A DNA stretch of 64,000 bases from Archangium lansingense (GCF_026626635.1 NZ_JAPNKA010000001.1:9594501-9658500), one strand, 5' to 3'. Positions 36,489-45,394 are shown, numbered from the stretch's first letter. Notes: generated from the letters alone by a model not told the origin. Made by a program: numbers and translations.

Positions 36489-36935
36489 ATGCTGTCCAGC
36501 ATCATCAGGACCAACATCGGCGCCTACGTACTGTGCAACAACCTGGCGCTCGTGCCTGCGGACCAGGCGGCCGGCACCCGCCAGGGTACGACGTTCGCCC
36601 CGGGCCGCTACGGCTCGGCCGTGCTGGTGGCGTTCACCGGGGCCATCAGCGGGGCGCCCACCGCCACCAGCGTCACGTACGAGGTGGAGACGCGCGACGG
36701 CAGCGATGCCGGCAATCCGTGGACCCCGCTGAAGGACATGGACGGCCAGGATGTGGCGCTCGCCATCACCTCGGCCAGCACCGCGGAGGAGCTCGACGTC
36801 GATCTCCAGTTCGTTCCCGTGGGGCATGACGAATTGCGGGTGGTGGAGACGGTGGCCCTCACCGCTGGCACCACGCCCAAGGTGGTGACGGGGGCGGTGC
36901 TGGTGCTCGGCGGCGCGTCCACTCTGCCCATCTAG
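36489..36935 (+). CDS. Capsid-adjacent beta-rich protein (head decoration candidate)
   Basis: This 148-residue, almost entirely beta protein (YGSAVLVAFTGAISGAPTATSVTYEVETRDGSDAG..., KVVTGAVLVLGG) lies directly after the capsid gene with an AGAAGGGA Shine-Dalgarno. Position and composition suit a head decoration or minor head protein; the family was not recognised. Confidence 0.6.
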   Translation: MLSSIIRTNIGAYVLCNNLALVPADQAAGTRQGTTFAPGRYGSAVLVAFTGAISGAPTATSVTYEVETRDGSDAGNPWTPLKDMDGQDVALAITSASTAEELDVDLQFVPVGHDELRVVETVALTAGTTPKVVTGAVLVLGGASTLPI

Positions 36936-37011
36936 CGCAACCCCTCTCAGTCCTCCCGGCCGGGAGGTGGCCTCCCTGGCTGCCTTTCCGGCCGTTCTAT
37001 TAGAGACGCCC

Positions 37012-37521
37012 ATGCTGACCAACAACAGCTACCCCTCCCCCAACCACTCCAGCCGCAGCGACGTGCGCGTGGACGTTCTCGTCCTGCACCACACGGCGAC
37101 GCGGCGAGGCGCCCCGGCCCTCCGGACGTTGACGGACGACGCGGTTCCCCCTGAGCGCAGGGTGTCCGCGCACTACCTCGTGGACACCGACGGCACGGTG
37201 TACTGCCTCGTGGCGGAGAGCCGGAAGGCGTGGCACGCGGGCGTCTCCACCCTGCGTGGCGAGAGCAGGCCCAGCGTCAACGCACGCTCCATCGGCATCG
37301 AGATCGTCAACCCCGGCGACAACGTCACCCCGTTCACTGAGGCGCAGTACCAGGCGCTGGAGCAGCTCGTCCCGGAGATCGTCCTGCGCCACCGCATCCC
37401 CACGGAGAACGTCCTCGGCCACCGTGACGTGGCCCCCGGACGGAAGACGGACCCCGCGGACAACTTCAACTGGGCCCGGGTGCGCGCGGCGGTGGAGCGC
37501 GCGCAGAGGAGCGTGGCGTAG
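37012..37521 (+). CDS. N-acetylmuramoyl-L-alanine amidase (endolysin, Amidase_2/PGRP)
   Basis: This 169-residue T7-lysozyme-like amidase cleaves the stem peptide from peptidoglycan. Zinc ligands are visible as His in LVLHHT (H26/H27), H137 (LGHRDVAPGRKTDP) and D147; KAWHAG (H75) is the conserved active-site region. It has no signal peptide and therefore needs a holin. It is unusual in sitting between head genes rather than in a lysis cassette, so a role as a virion-associated lysin is possible. Confidence 0.85.
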   Translation: MLTNNSYPSPNHSSRSDVRVDVLVLHHTATRRGAPALRTLTDDAVPPERRVSAHYLVDTDGTVYCLVAESRKAWHAGVSTLRGESRPSVNARSIGIEIVNPGDNVTPFTEAQYQALEQLVPEIVLRHRIPTENVLGHRDVAPGRKTDPADNFNWARVRAAVERAQRSVA

Positions 37522-37523
37522 CC

Positions 37524-38192
37524 ATGGCCACCGAGTACGACCTCACCACGGTGGCGCGCGCGGCGGGCCGCCTCAAGGTGTCCAGCTCGGACGCCCAGCT
37601 GCCAGCTCTCGTCACCGCGGCGAGCCGGGCTCTGGCCAACTGGCTGGGCTACGAGGTGCACCTGCGCACGGACGCTCAGGAGTCAGTGCCCAGCGAGGGC
37701 GGACGCCGGCTCTTCCTGCGCGCGGGGGCGGTGCGGCGCCTGGTGCGTATCACCGTGGGCGGTGAGGAGGTGGCCGCCACCGACTACCACCTTGAGAGCC
37801 CACGTCACGGACGCATTGTCCGGCGCTCCTGCGCGTGGCCCTTCACCGGCACGTGGACGGCCGGCGTCTCGCCAATACCCCACACGGCCTACGACACCGG
37901 GGAAATCGTCGTCACCTACGACGCCGGCTGGAGGACACCCGGCCAGGTGGAGCTTGCGCTGGCGGCGGACCCCACGAGCACACTCACCAGCGACTTGCCC
38001 GCCGAGCTCGAGGAGGCCGTCCTCGCGACGGTCACCGCCCTGTACCGGCCCGCGGGGAGGGACCCCAATGTGACGAGTCGCAGCGTCGGCGATGCCTCGG
38101 TGACGTGGAGCACGGACCCCAAGGCGGTGCCTGAGATGGCCCGCCAGCTTGCCGAGCCGCACCGCAAGACGCGGAACCGGAGGCAGTCGTGA
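37524..38192 (+). CDS. Head-tail connector (gp6-like adaptor)
   Basis: This 222-residue protein follows the layout of phage gp6-like connectors: LPALVTAASRALANWLGYEV, then PTAYDTGEIVVTYDAGW-like strands, then LPAELEEAVLATVTALYRPAGRDPNVTSRSVGDASVTWS. Such proteins attach below the portal. It starts 2 bp after the amidase stop and overlaps the next gene (GTGA). Confidence 0.8.
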   Translation: MATEYDLTTVARAAGRLKVSSSDAQLPALVTAASRALANWLGYEVHLRTDAQESVPSEGGRRLFLRAGAVRRLVRITVGGEEVAATDYHLESPRHGRIVRRSCAWPFTGTWTAGVSPIPHTAYDTGEIVVTYDAGWRTPGQVELALAADPTSTLTSDLPAELEEAVLATVTALYRPAGRDPNVTSRSVGDASVTWSTDPKAVPEMARQLAEPHRKTRNRRQS

Positions 38193-38530
38193 GCCTCATC
38201 GCCGAGGACCTGCACCAGACCTTCCATCTGCGCCGCTTCCTCGGGACGGAGGACAACGGCCGGCGGGAGGTGTACGGCGAGCCCGATCCCTACCCGTGCC
38301 GCTGGCAGCCCGGAGCCCGGCGCGTGCAGACCGTCGACGGTCGCCAGGCGGTGGCCCAGGGCACCCTCTTCACGACCGCCCAGGTGTCGCCGGAGGAACT
38401 CGGGAAGCTGCGCATCTGGCTGCCGGGGGCTGACCCCGCGGACTACAAGCTGAGCCGCCAGGCCGTGCAGGTGTTCGTCCGGATGGACCTCGAGACGGGC
38501 GCCTTCGACCATTCGGAGCTGGTGCTATGA
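38189..38530 (+). CDS. Head-closure/stopper-like protein
   Basis: This 113-residue protein with GTG start overlaps the connector stop. The RRFLGTEDNGRREVYGEPDPYPCRWQPG segment and a beta-rich body suit the phage head-tail stopper family, as does its position between the connector and the tail-terminator-like gene. Its stop overlaps the next ATG (ATGA). Confidence 0.6.
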   Translation: MSLIAEDLHQTFHLRRFLGTEDNGRREVYGEPDPYPCRWQPGARRVQTVDGRQAVAQGTLFTTAQVSPEELGKLRIWLPGADPADYKLSRQAVQVFVRMDLETGAFDHSELVL

Positions 38531-39927
38531 GCCTGCGCGACTGCGAGCTCGACGTCGCCACCCTGCTGCAGGCAGCGGGAGTGGGCAGCCTCGCGGGCCC
38601 GACGCCCACGCTCTACGCGGGCCCCTACCCCGCCAGCGCGCCCGACGCGATGACCTCCTGCCGTCACTCTGGTGCCGAGAAGCCGGAGAAGTACCTCGCC
38701 AACACGGGGCTGGCGAAACACACCGAGTCCGTGACGGTGCTGGTGCGCGGTACGCGGGAGCCGAACGCGTACACGGAGAGCGGCACTAGGGCCAGGGCAG
38801 CTTGGTCCGCCCTCTACGACTTGCACCCACCGGAGTACGAGACGGTGGATTTGGAGGATGGCGGGCCCACCTACCTGCGCGATGACGAAGAGCAGCGCCC
38901 CCTCTGGTCCTTCACCGTTGGCCTGGAGTACCTATCGGCCACCGCCCCGGGCGTGGTGGTGCCGCTCTCCCGGGACGCCACGCTGCAGGTGGGAGGGCTG
39001 TCCGTCACCGGCCAAGCCACCCTGGACGGGCTGCTGGTGCTGGCGTCCATGCCCTTCGCCAGCTTCCCCGCGCCTGGGGGCTACCGCGGAGCCCTCGCCT
39101 TCGACACGGACGCCGGGCTCCTGCGCGTCTCCACCGGCTCGGAGTGGTTGGCCATCGGTGCGCCGCCCCCCATTCCCACGGCTGCCGAGGTCCTCGTTAC
39201 GCCCGCTGGCGAGCTCGCCTCCAACAACGTGCAGGACGCGCTCGAGGAACTGCAATCCGACGTCTCTGGCCGGGCCACCGCGGCGGAGCTCGCGGCGAAG
39301 GCGGACGCGAGCGCTCTTGCCTCGCATACTTCGGCGAGCACGGCTCACGGGGTGACGGGCGCCGTGGTGGGCACGACGGGCGTGCAGACGCTCTCAGGGA
39401 AGAAACACTCAGGATTGTTTGAGGTGGTGGACGTGCCAGTGGGGGCTGTGGCCCTCCGCATCCCGGCCGGCGCGTACCTGGCTTTCGACGCAGCTGGAAC
39501 CAGGTACCTGCACGTCAGCAGCAACATCATCCGAAGCAACACCGCCTTCGCGGCCCCGTCCGTCACGGCGGGCCAAGGACTCGGCAACGAGAGCGGCGCC
39601 TTCGCTGTGGACGGGAGCTCCAATTTCGTCGTCACCCGAAACGGCCGCATCAGGCGCCTGACGGGTGACACCACCGCCACCGCGGGCAACGCCACGTCCA
39701 ATACGTGGAAGGGCCGAGCGAAGGTCGCCGCTGGGCAGAATGCCGTCACCATCACCAACAACCTGTGCCTAGCCAGTAGCGATGTCTTCGCCCACGTGCA
39801 GCAGCCCACCGCCGACGCCAACGGCTCACGCGTGGTGCGCACCACGGCGGCAGTCGGCTCGCTCACCATCTACCTGGACACCCCGCCCGCTGCTGACTTG
39901 GTGGTGGCATGGGAGCTCCGTGACTGA
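38527..39927 (+). CDS. Tail-terminator-like domain fused to a fibre-like region
   Basis: In this 466-residue protein, residues 1-140 resemble a minor-capsid/tail-terminator protein (LRDCELDVATLLQAAGVG...GPYPASAPDAMTSCRHSG...LYDLHPPEYETVDL...RPLWSFTVGLEYLS). The rest resembles a fibre or decoration protein: beta repeats (SRDATLQVGGLSVTGQATLDG), a short coiled coil (DALEELQSDVSGRATAAELAAKADASALASH) as in phage fibres, and a shaft-like C-terminus. No frameshift or internal stop is seen. A tail terminator normally ends near residue 140, so this is an unusual fusion. Confidence 0.65.
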   Translation: MSLRDCELDVATLLQAAGVGSLAGPTPTLYAGPYPASAPDAMTSCRHSGAEKPEKYLANTGLAKHTESVTVLVRGTREPNAYTESGTRARAAWSALYDLHPPEYETVDLEDGGPTYLRDDEEQRPLWSFTVGLEYLSATAPGVVVPLSRDATLQVGGLSVTGQATLDGLLVLASMPFASFPAPGGYRGALAFDTDAGLLRVSTGSEWLAIGAPPPIPTAAEVLVTPAGELASNNVQDALEELQSDVSGRATAAELAAKADASALASHTSASTAHGVTGAVVGTTGVQTLSGKKHSGLFEVVDVPVGAVALRIPAGAYLAFDAAGTRYLHVSSNIIRSNTAFAAPSVTAGQGLGNESGAFAVDGSSNFVVTRNGRIRRLTGDTTATAGNATSNTWKGRAKVAAGQNAVTITNNLCLASSDVFAHVQQPTADANGSRVVRTTAAVGSLTIYLDTPPAADLVVAWELRD

Positions 39928-39934
39928 GGACGCC

Positions 39935-40276
39935 ATGACGAGGACGGAAGAGGAGTTGCTGGCCGCGTACGAACTGGTGGCACGCCTGGAGGCCAAGAAG
40001 CGGGAGGAAGACGAGGCGAAGGCTGCCACCACCCCCGCGGTGCGCGGCTTGGCGGTGGCCCTGCACGGGAAGCTCTGCACCAACCCCCACCCAGTCGGGT
40101 GCGACTGGTACCGGGACGCGACGGCGGATGACCCCGAGGCGGCCGACTGGACGCAGGAGGACCACCAGTGGTGGCTCAACGTCACCCGCTTCTCCCTCGG
40201 GTGGATGGTTGGCAACGGCTGGAAGGTGACGCCACCCGGGGCAACGGAGCCGCTCCCCGCCCCGCCCACGAACTGA
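39935..40276 (+). CDS. Small phage protein following the fibre-fusion gene
   Basis: This 113-residue protein starts with a charged helix (EEELLAAYELVARLEAKKREEDEAKA) and continues HGKLCTNPHPVGCDWYRDATADDPEAADWTQEDHQWWLNVTRFSLGWM. It starts 7 nt after the previous stop. The Trp-rich part resembles small phage proteins of unknown role, possibly a fibre chaperone given its place. Confidence 0.55.
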   Translation: MTRTEEELLAAYELVARLEAKKREEDEAKAATTPAVRGLAVALHGKLCTNPHPVGCDWYRDATADDPEAADWTQEDHQWWLNVTRFSLGWMVGNGWKVTPPGATEPLPAPPTN

Positions 40277-40281
40277 GCGCC

Positions 40282-40292
40282 CGCCCCTTCTT
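40282..40292 (+). promoter_or_regulatory. CGCCCCTTCTT motif
   Basis: It lies 6 nt before ATG 40299; no Shine-Dalgarno. Confidence 0.7.
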
Positions 40293-40298
40293 TGGGGC

Positions 40299-40736
40299 AT
40301 GGCACGTGGCTACAGAATGCGGAAGGCGGTGGAGGTGGACGTGACCGCACTCGTCCGGCTCCGCTCGCAGGCCGAGCTGGTACTGCGCGACCTGGACAGG
40401 CCAGTCATCAACGCCGCCCAGCGCGGCTTGGATCAGGCCCAGTTCCTCGTCCCTCGCGGCGGCGCGCCGGATGACCCGTTGAATCTGGCGGAGACGTCCT
40501 TCGTAAGCCTGCCGCACCACAACCTCTCCAAGCGACTGAGCACCACCGCCACCGCTGGCTACGAACACCCCCAGGCGGGTCCCATTCACGAGGGCTGGCA
40601 CTGGGGTGTGCAGACCAAGACGCCACCTCCGCATTGGTTGCGCCGCGCCTTCAAACGCGGGGTGCGCTCGCTGCTCATCAAGGGCGTCTCCACTCAACTC
40701 ATGAAGTCCCTGGCGAAGTTCTTTCCACCGAAGTGA
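40299..40736 (+). CDS. HK97 gp10-like neck/tail-completion protein
   Basis: This 145-residue basic protein has the gp10-like pattern (LRSQAELVLRDLDRPVINAAQRGLDQAQFLVPRGG...NLAETSFV...YEHPQAGPIHEGWHWGVQTKTPPPHWLRRAFKRG). It is placed just before the tail-tube gene, where neck proteins normally lie. Confidence 0.7.
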   Translation: MARGYRMRKAVEVDVTALVRLRSQAELVLRDLDRPVINAAQRGLDQAQFLVPRGGAPDDPLNLAETSFVSLPHHNLSKRLSTTATAGYEHPQAGPIHEGWHWGVQTKTPPPHWLRRAFKRGVRSLLIKGVSTQLMKSLAKFFPPK

Positions 40737-40745
40737 GGCACCCAC

Positions 40746-41177
40746 ATGTCCGACTCTGTCATCAGTCACAAGGTCCCCATCCACGTCACGGCCGACGCCG
40801 TCACCGCGCTCTCCGACACGAACAAAATCGAGGCGGCCACTACGTTCTCTGTGACTGAGGAGGAGGAATTCGAGGAGCAGCGGTTCCTCAACTCCGAGGG
40901 CTACAGCGAGAAGACGATCGTCTGGTCCTCCCTCACCGGAGGCGCACTGGCTGGTACACGCCGCCCCGGCAGCGTCACGCAGGAGGTCATCGAGACGGCT
41001 CGCAAGAACAAGGAGCCCTTTTATATGCACGTCATCCTGGACCCCACCGCCGTCGCTGGAAGCCAGGGCTGGCGCTACAAGGCCTTTGTGCAGTCGTCTC
41101 CGAACAACTTCGAGGCGGGCACCCTGCTGAAATTCGAGTACGCGCTGGAGTTCAGCGGCCCGCCTGTAGCCATCTAA
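40746..41177 (+). CDS. Major tail (tube) protein
   Basis: This 143-residue protein is of siphophage tail-tube size, with beta-rich sequence (KVPIHVTADAVTALSDTNKIEAATTFSVTEEEEFEEQRFLNSEGYSEKTIVW...GWRYKAFVQSSPNNFEAGTLLKFEYALEF). It lies between the neck protein and the frameshifted chaperone, exactly where the tube protein is expected. Confidence 0.78.
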   Translation: MSDSVISHKVPIHVTADAVTALSDTNKIEAATTFSVTEEEEFEEQRFLNSEGYSEKTIVWSSLTGGALAGTRRPGSVTQEVIETARKNKEPFYMHVILDPTAVAGSQGWRYKAFVQSSPNNFEAGTLLKFEYALEFSGPPVAI

Positions 41178-41219
41178 TCCCTCTCGCCGTCTCACAACTT
41201 TCACTAGGGACTCACGCAT

Positions 41220-41621
41220 ATGCACAACGACGACCTGAATGGACCGCCGCGCATCTACAAGGAGGTCACCGTCACTATTGGAGACAAGGCTGTGCCGCTC
41301 GTCTTGCGGCGCGCCTCCAAGTCGCTGGTGGCGATGGCCTTTGCCGAGGCCAAGAAGGCGGGGGACGTGGATGCCAACAACAACCATGCCGGCGAGGACG
41401 GCGCCATGAGAGCTCTGGCGCGCATGGCGTCACTCGTCGTCTATCGCCCCGGCGCCGTCCGCCCCGCGTTCAACCGCCACTCCCAGGAGGACCTCGAGCG
41501 CATCATCGAGTCCGAGTGGCTGATGGAGCTGCAGGAGGACATCAATGGCGCCCTGGCCCCGGCGGGCGTCGCACTGGAGCGCATGAAGGGAAACTCCGAG
41601 GCGACCCCGACCGAGGCCTAG
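41220..41621 (+). CDS. Tail assembly chaperone, short form (gpG-like)
   Basis: This 133-residue zero-frame product, located between the tail-tube and tape-measure genes, ends ERMKGNSEATPTEA. Chaperones of this type coat the tape measure during tail assembly. It contains the slippery site used to make the long form. Confidence 0.75.
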   Translation: MHNDDLNGPPRIYKEVTVTIGDKAVPLVLRRASKSLVAMAFAEAKKAGDVDANNNHAGEDGAMRALARMASLVVYRPGAVRPAFNRHSQEDLERIIESEWLMELQEDINGALAPAGVALERMKGNSEATPTEA

Positions 41622-41827
41622 AGGTCCGGGTCGCCAGACTTCAGGGTTGGACGGAGCAGGAGACACGGGAGCAGTCCTTCGAGTGGATCCTGGCCATCGC
41701 GGCTGACCACCTGTTGGAGGCGGAGGGCGCGCCAAGCAACTCCCAGGACGGCACAGCACCCAGCCCAAGCCCCGGCGGGCCGGAGCGTAAGAGGGTCAAG
41801 CGCACCACCACGTACCACGCTGCATAG
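41220..41827 (+). CDS. Tail assembly chaperone, -1 frameshift long form (gpGT-like)
   Basis: After slipping at 41588-41594 the product continues LRGDPDRGLEVRVARLQGWTEQETREQSFEWILAIAADHLLEAEG and ends KRTTTYHAA at 41827, about 202 residues in all. The downstream frame has no start codon or Shine-Dalgarno of its own and reaches to 17 bp before the tape-measure gene. In phage lambda G/GT the T domain recruits tail-tube protein. Confidence 0.75.
41588..41594 (+). promoter_or_regulatory. -1 ribosomal slippery heptamer GGGAAAC
   Basis: In the gpG frame it reads G GGA AAC, a canonical X XXY YYZ site. Lambda uses GGGAAAG at the equivalent place. It lies 24 nt before the zero-frame stop. Confidence 0.8.
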
Positions 41828-41844
41828 GCGGAGGGACGCAGCAA

Positions 41845-44562
41845 ATGAGCGGCAACGGACCAGGCGGACTAAAGGTCGGCGATCTCTACGTCGCCGTGAC
41901 CGCCGCCATCGGCGAGGCGGTGAAGAACCTCTCCGCCGTCGCCAAGGCGGTGGAGGAGACGGCGGACAAGATCGAAGGGGAGATGTCCAAGGCGTCTGCC
42001 GCCTTGGGTGACTTCTCAGACGGGCTTCTCGCCGTGTCTGCACTCGCCGCCGGTGCCTTCGCGGTGGCGAGCCAGACCTCGGAGCCAGCCCGGCAGGCGC
42101 TGGAGGACCTCAAGGGCGCGCTCATGACGCTCGGCAAGGAGGTTGGCTCCACCTTTACCCCCCTCGTACGGGAGATGACCGTCTGGGTGAAGACGGCCGT
42201 GGCCACCTGGCGCAACCTCACCGCCGAGCAGAAGGACAGCATAGTAACGTTCGTGAAGTACGCGGCCGTCATCGGCGTCGCGGGAAAGGCTCTCTCCAGC
42301 GCTCTCGTTTTCACGAAGAGCTTCGCCGAGGGCACCGTTGTCATCGCCCGCTTGGCCGGGCCCACCGCACAGGCCGTCAGCAAGGGATTCTCGACCATGT
42401 CCGCCTCGGCGGGACTGGCACTCGACAAGGTGTCGGCTCTCGGCAAGCGGCTCGGCGAGTTGGGCAAGTCCGACGTGGGTAAGACGTTCAAGGGTTTTGA
42501 CGTCGGCAAGGTGACGAGCGGCGTCGACAAGCTGGTGTCCACCATCAAGGGGGCCGTCATCGCCATCCCCGCCGCGCTCGCAGTCGGCGCAGCGAAGTTC
42601 AAGGCCATGGCTGTGGCGGCAGGTCCGCTGCTGGCCACGGTCACAGCCATCGCCGTGGCGGTGGGTTCGCTCGTGGTGCTCGCTGCGGTGCTGCGCGACA
42701 CGTGGGAACAGACTGGAGAGGGCATCAAGGCGTGGTTTGAGGAAATCACCACCGAAGCAATTGCCCTCGGCAGGACGATCTCCGGCTTCGTCGGGGAGAT
42801 GTTCTCCTCGCTGACGGGCTTCCTGCGCAGGGGCGTGGAGGCAGCCTTCGAATTCATCGCCGCCCAGGTGCGATGGATCGCGAAGATGGCCGCGCCTGTG
42901 GCGAGGTGGGTCGGTGCTGACAAGGTGTCCGCCATGTTCGAGACCATGGCCAACACGTCCGGCAAGAAGATGCTCGAGTACCTCGACCAGGGCGTGACAA
43001 AGCTCTGGGATGCCGGGCGCGCGAAGGCCGAAGCGGGCATGGCTGAGGTCCAGGCCATCGCTGACCAGGCGGGTGCGGCCATCAAGAATGGGGCGAAGGC
43101 GGGCGCAGACATGCTCCTGACGACCAAGGAGTCTTTCGACAGGGGCATGGCGCTATTCAAGAAGGACCTCGGGTTCAGCCTCGACTTTAATCTGCCGAAC
43201 CTTTCGCTCCCGGAGATTGGAGACCCCAACACCGTCCAGGGGACGAAGACGCTGGACGAGTTGAAGAAGGAGGCCGAGAACGCCGCCAGCTTTGCCAAGG
43301 ACGCACTGGAGTCCGTGCTCGATGTGACTGGCGGACTCCTGGAGTTGGCTCTCAAGCAGAAGGCCCTCATGGAGAAGAGTCAGGAGTGGCTCGCCTCCAA
43401 TGTCATGGGCCCCCAGTTCGAACTGCTCTTCCGCGAGAGCCTGTCGCCCGCAATCTCCGCCGCGAAGGACGCGCAGAAGGCCATCGTGGACCGGGCCAAG
43501 GCGCTGGCCCAGAGCATGCTCCAGGCTCGGGACGCCATCGTCCAGCAGACTATGAGCCGCACGGGCGAGCTCGGCGGTGTCATCAACTCGGGGGTCCAGG
43601 GTGCCCAAGCCGGCGGGGTGTGGGGCGCCGTCATCGCCGTGGCGCTGGACCTCCTCACGCGGTCCGAGCAGTTCAAGGCGATCATCGAGATGATCAACCA
43701 CGTCATCCAGGTGGTGTCGGACGTGCTCGGTCGACTCGCGGGGCCACTGGTGCCGGTGGTGGCGGCCGTCCTCCGTGTCGTGGACGTGGTCATCAACGGG
43801 CTGGGCCCGGCGCTGGATGCGATGGGCAAGGCGGTGGCGCCTCTCGCCCCGATGATGATGCTGCTCGGCGACATGCTGGCGCCGCTCTTCCAGGTGCTCG
43901 GCCAGGCGCTGGAGGCCATCCAAACGCCGCTCAACAGCATCGCCGAGGAGGTGATGCCTGCCCTCTTCGAGGTACTCAAGATGGTGGGCCTCGTAGTCAT
44001 GAGCATCATTCTCGGCATCCGAGAGGCATGGAACGGCATCATCTGGGAGATCCAAAACGTCTTCAGAAAGCTGTCTGAAATAGAGATTCTCGGCGTCCGT
44101 CCGCTCGAATTCCTGGCCGGGTGGGCGGATGGCCTCGAGGGCGCGACGTCGGACACCAGCGGGCTGCGGCAGGCCATCCAGAACCTCACCTCCACGACAT
44201 ATGAACAGGCGGCAGCGGCGGCAGAGCAAGCTGCGGCCGCCTATCAGGCCGCAAGCGCCGTGGACAAGATGACGGCGAGCCTCACCAACGCCCCCAGCTC
44301 CTGGAAGTACGCGCTCCAGAGTTTCGAGGCGCAGAACGCCCGGAGTGGGACCGTCACCATGCCCACCTCCCAGGCACCTGGCTCCAGCTCAAGCGCCACG
44401 CCGAGCTCGCCCGCTGCCCCTGCCCAGCCCTCGGCGCCGGCGGCTCCGCTCATCAACTCCGTCACCGTCGTCACCCAGGACGTCTACCATGGGCTCTCCG
44501 CGCTGGAGCGGAAGGTGGATGAGCTCGCCTACCGCAACCGCGGCTCGCGCGGGCGGATGTAG
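41845..44562 (+). CDS. Tail tape-measure protein
   Basis: This 905-residue protein sets tail length; at roughly 1.5 Å per residue it predicts a tail near 135 nm. It has a helical coiled N-terminus (AVTAAIGEAVKNLSAVAKAVEETADKIEGEMSKASAALG), hydrophobic stretches (VIGVAGKALSSALVF, LATVTAIAVAVGSLVVLAAVL), a second block of membrane-like helices (about 600-740), and an Ala/Ser/Pro-rich end. A Shine-Dalgarno (GGAGGGA) precedes ATG 41845. It follows the G/GT chaperone as usual. Confidence 0.9.
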   Translation: MSGNGPGGLKVGDLYVAVTAAIGEAVKNLSAVAKAVEETADKIEGEMSKASAALGDFSDGLLAVSALAAGAFAVASQTSEPARQALEDLKGALMTLGKEVGSTFTPLVREMTVWVKTAVATWRNLTAEQKDSIVTFVKYAAVIGVAGKALSSALVFTKSFAEGTVVIARLAGPTAQAVSKGFSTMSASAGLALDKVSALGKRLGELGKSDVGKTFKGFDVGKVTSGVDKLVSTIKGAVIAIPAALAVGAAKFKAMAVAAGPLLATVTAIAVAVGSLVVLAAVLRDTWEQTGEGIKAWFEEITTEAIALGRTISGFVGEMFSSLTGFLRRGVEAAFEFIAAQVRWIAKMAAPVARWVGADKVSAMFETMANTSGKKMLEYLDQGVTKLWDAGRAKAEAGMAEVQAIADQAGAAIKNGAKAGADMLLTTKESFDRGMALFKKDLGFSLDFNLPNLSLPEIGDPNTVQGTKTLDELKKEAENAASFAKDALESVLDVTGGLLELALKQKALMEKSQEWLASNVMGPQFELLFRESLSPAISAAKDAQKAIVDRAKALAQSMLQARDAIVQQTMSRTGELGGVINSGVQGAQAGGVWGAVIAVALDLLTRSEQFKAIIEMINHVIQVVSDVLGRLAGPLVPVVAAVLRVVDVVINGLGPALDAMGKAVAPLAPMMMLLGDMLAPLFQVLGQALEAIQTPLNSIAEEVMPALFEVLKMVGLVVMSIILGIREAWNGIIWEIQNVFRKLSEIEILGVRPLEFLAGWADGLEGATSDTSGLRQAIQNLTSTTYEQAAAAAEQAAAAYQAASAVDKMTASLTNAPSSWKYALQSFEAQNARSGTVTMPTSQAPGSSSSATPSSPAAPAQPSAPAAPLINSVTVVTQDVYHGLSALERKVDELAYRNRGSRGRM

Positions 44563-44585
44563 TACGGATACGAGGGGCCCTGATT

Positions 44586-45374
44586 ATGGCGCTGCTCAAG
44601 CTCAACGGCGTGGAGGTAGAGGCAACGGACTCGGAGTGGCTGCCTGTCCGGCTCGGCGAGGTGGTGCGCTCGCTCAACGGGGTGCCGCGGTCGACGGCGA
44701 AGGTGAAGAAGGCGAACCTCCGCTACACCTCCTCTCTGCTCACCGTGCCGGCGGCGCAGCTACTGCGCTCGCTCATTGAGGGCGAGGGGCACGTGCTTGC
44801 CTTCGACTCGCACTCCTACACCAGCCGCGAGGTGGGGTACTTCGCGGCCCCCTTGAGCTTCACCATTGAGTCCGCCGGCGGGAAGTACGGCGGGCATCTG
44901 CGCCTTCCCACCTCCGGAACCATGTCTTGGAAGGTGCTCGACGCGACCGCTTCCAGCCCCTGGAGCGCCCTCCTCTGGCGTAGGGAGTCCTCCACGTGGC
45001 ACCACTACGTGACGCGCTCGGATGGGGTGACATGGAGGGATGGGGTGCTCTCCCCGTCCACCGTGCCCACGCAGTTTGTTCGGCGCTCGGGCGGCACCGT
45101 GGAGGCGCTCGTGCTGGGGGACTTCACCGGCACTGGGTTGGGCGACTTCGACGACGCCGTGCTTCTGCCCTACCTGGTGCCGGACGCATGGGTGCCGAAG
45201 CTGTATGCGCTCCATAACGCCCGCGCCTGGCCCGCTCTCCCGTACGTGTTGGCTGAGGGCCCGCGTCTGGCTACCGCCGGGCAACTCTGCCTCGGCGAGG
45301 TGGGCAGCGCGAAGACGATGCCGCTGCGGGAGTCCGTGGCCGAGGTCTTCGACTTCACCCTCTACGAGGTGTGA
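44586..45374 (+). CDS. Distal tail-like protein
   Basis: This 262-residue protein encoded straight after the tape measure is in the Dit position of siphophages. It is a beta-rich sequence with a jelly-roll-like middle (FAAPLSFTIESAGGKYGGHLRLPTSGTMSWKVLDATASSPWSALLWRRES) and Asp/Gly loops (GDFTGTGLGDFDDAV). The call rests mainly on position, as sequence similarity was not recognised. Confidence 0.6.
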   Translation: MALLKLNGVEVEATDSEWLPVRLGEVVRSLNGVPRSTAKVKKANLRYTSSLLTVPAAQLLRSLIEGEGHVLAFDSHSYTSREVGYFAAPLSFTIESAGGKYGGHLRLPTSGTMSWKVLDATASSPWSALLWRRESSTWHHYVTRSDGVTWRDGVLSPSTVPTQFVRRSGGTVEALVLGDFTGTGLGDFDDAVLLPYLVPDAWVPKLYALHNARAWPALPYVLAEGPRLATAGQLCLGEVGSAKTMPLRESVAEVFDFTLYEV

Positions 45375-45377
45375 GTG

Positions 45378-45388
45378 CGACGCTTCTC
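45378..45388 (+). promoter_or_regulatory. CGACGCTTCTC motif
   Basis: It lies 6 nt before ATG 45395; no Shine-Dalgarno. Confidence 0.6.
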
Positions 45389-45394
45389 CAGCAC

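Noticed and set aside
41516..41827. The frame after the tail-chaperone stop as an independent gene
   Set aside because: Its only starts lie inside the upstream gene without ribosome sites, while a canonical slippery site explains it.
41845..44562. Contractile-tail (myovirus) assignment
   Set aside because: There is no sheath, baseplate spike or gpJ/gpI set; the G/GT chaperone, tape measure and hub order is that of siphophages.
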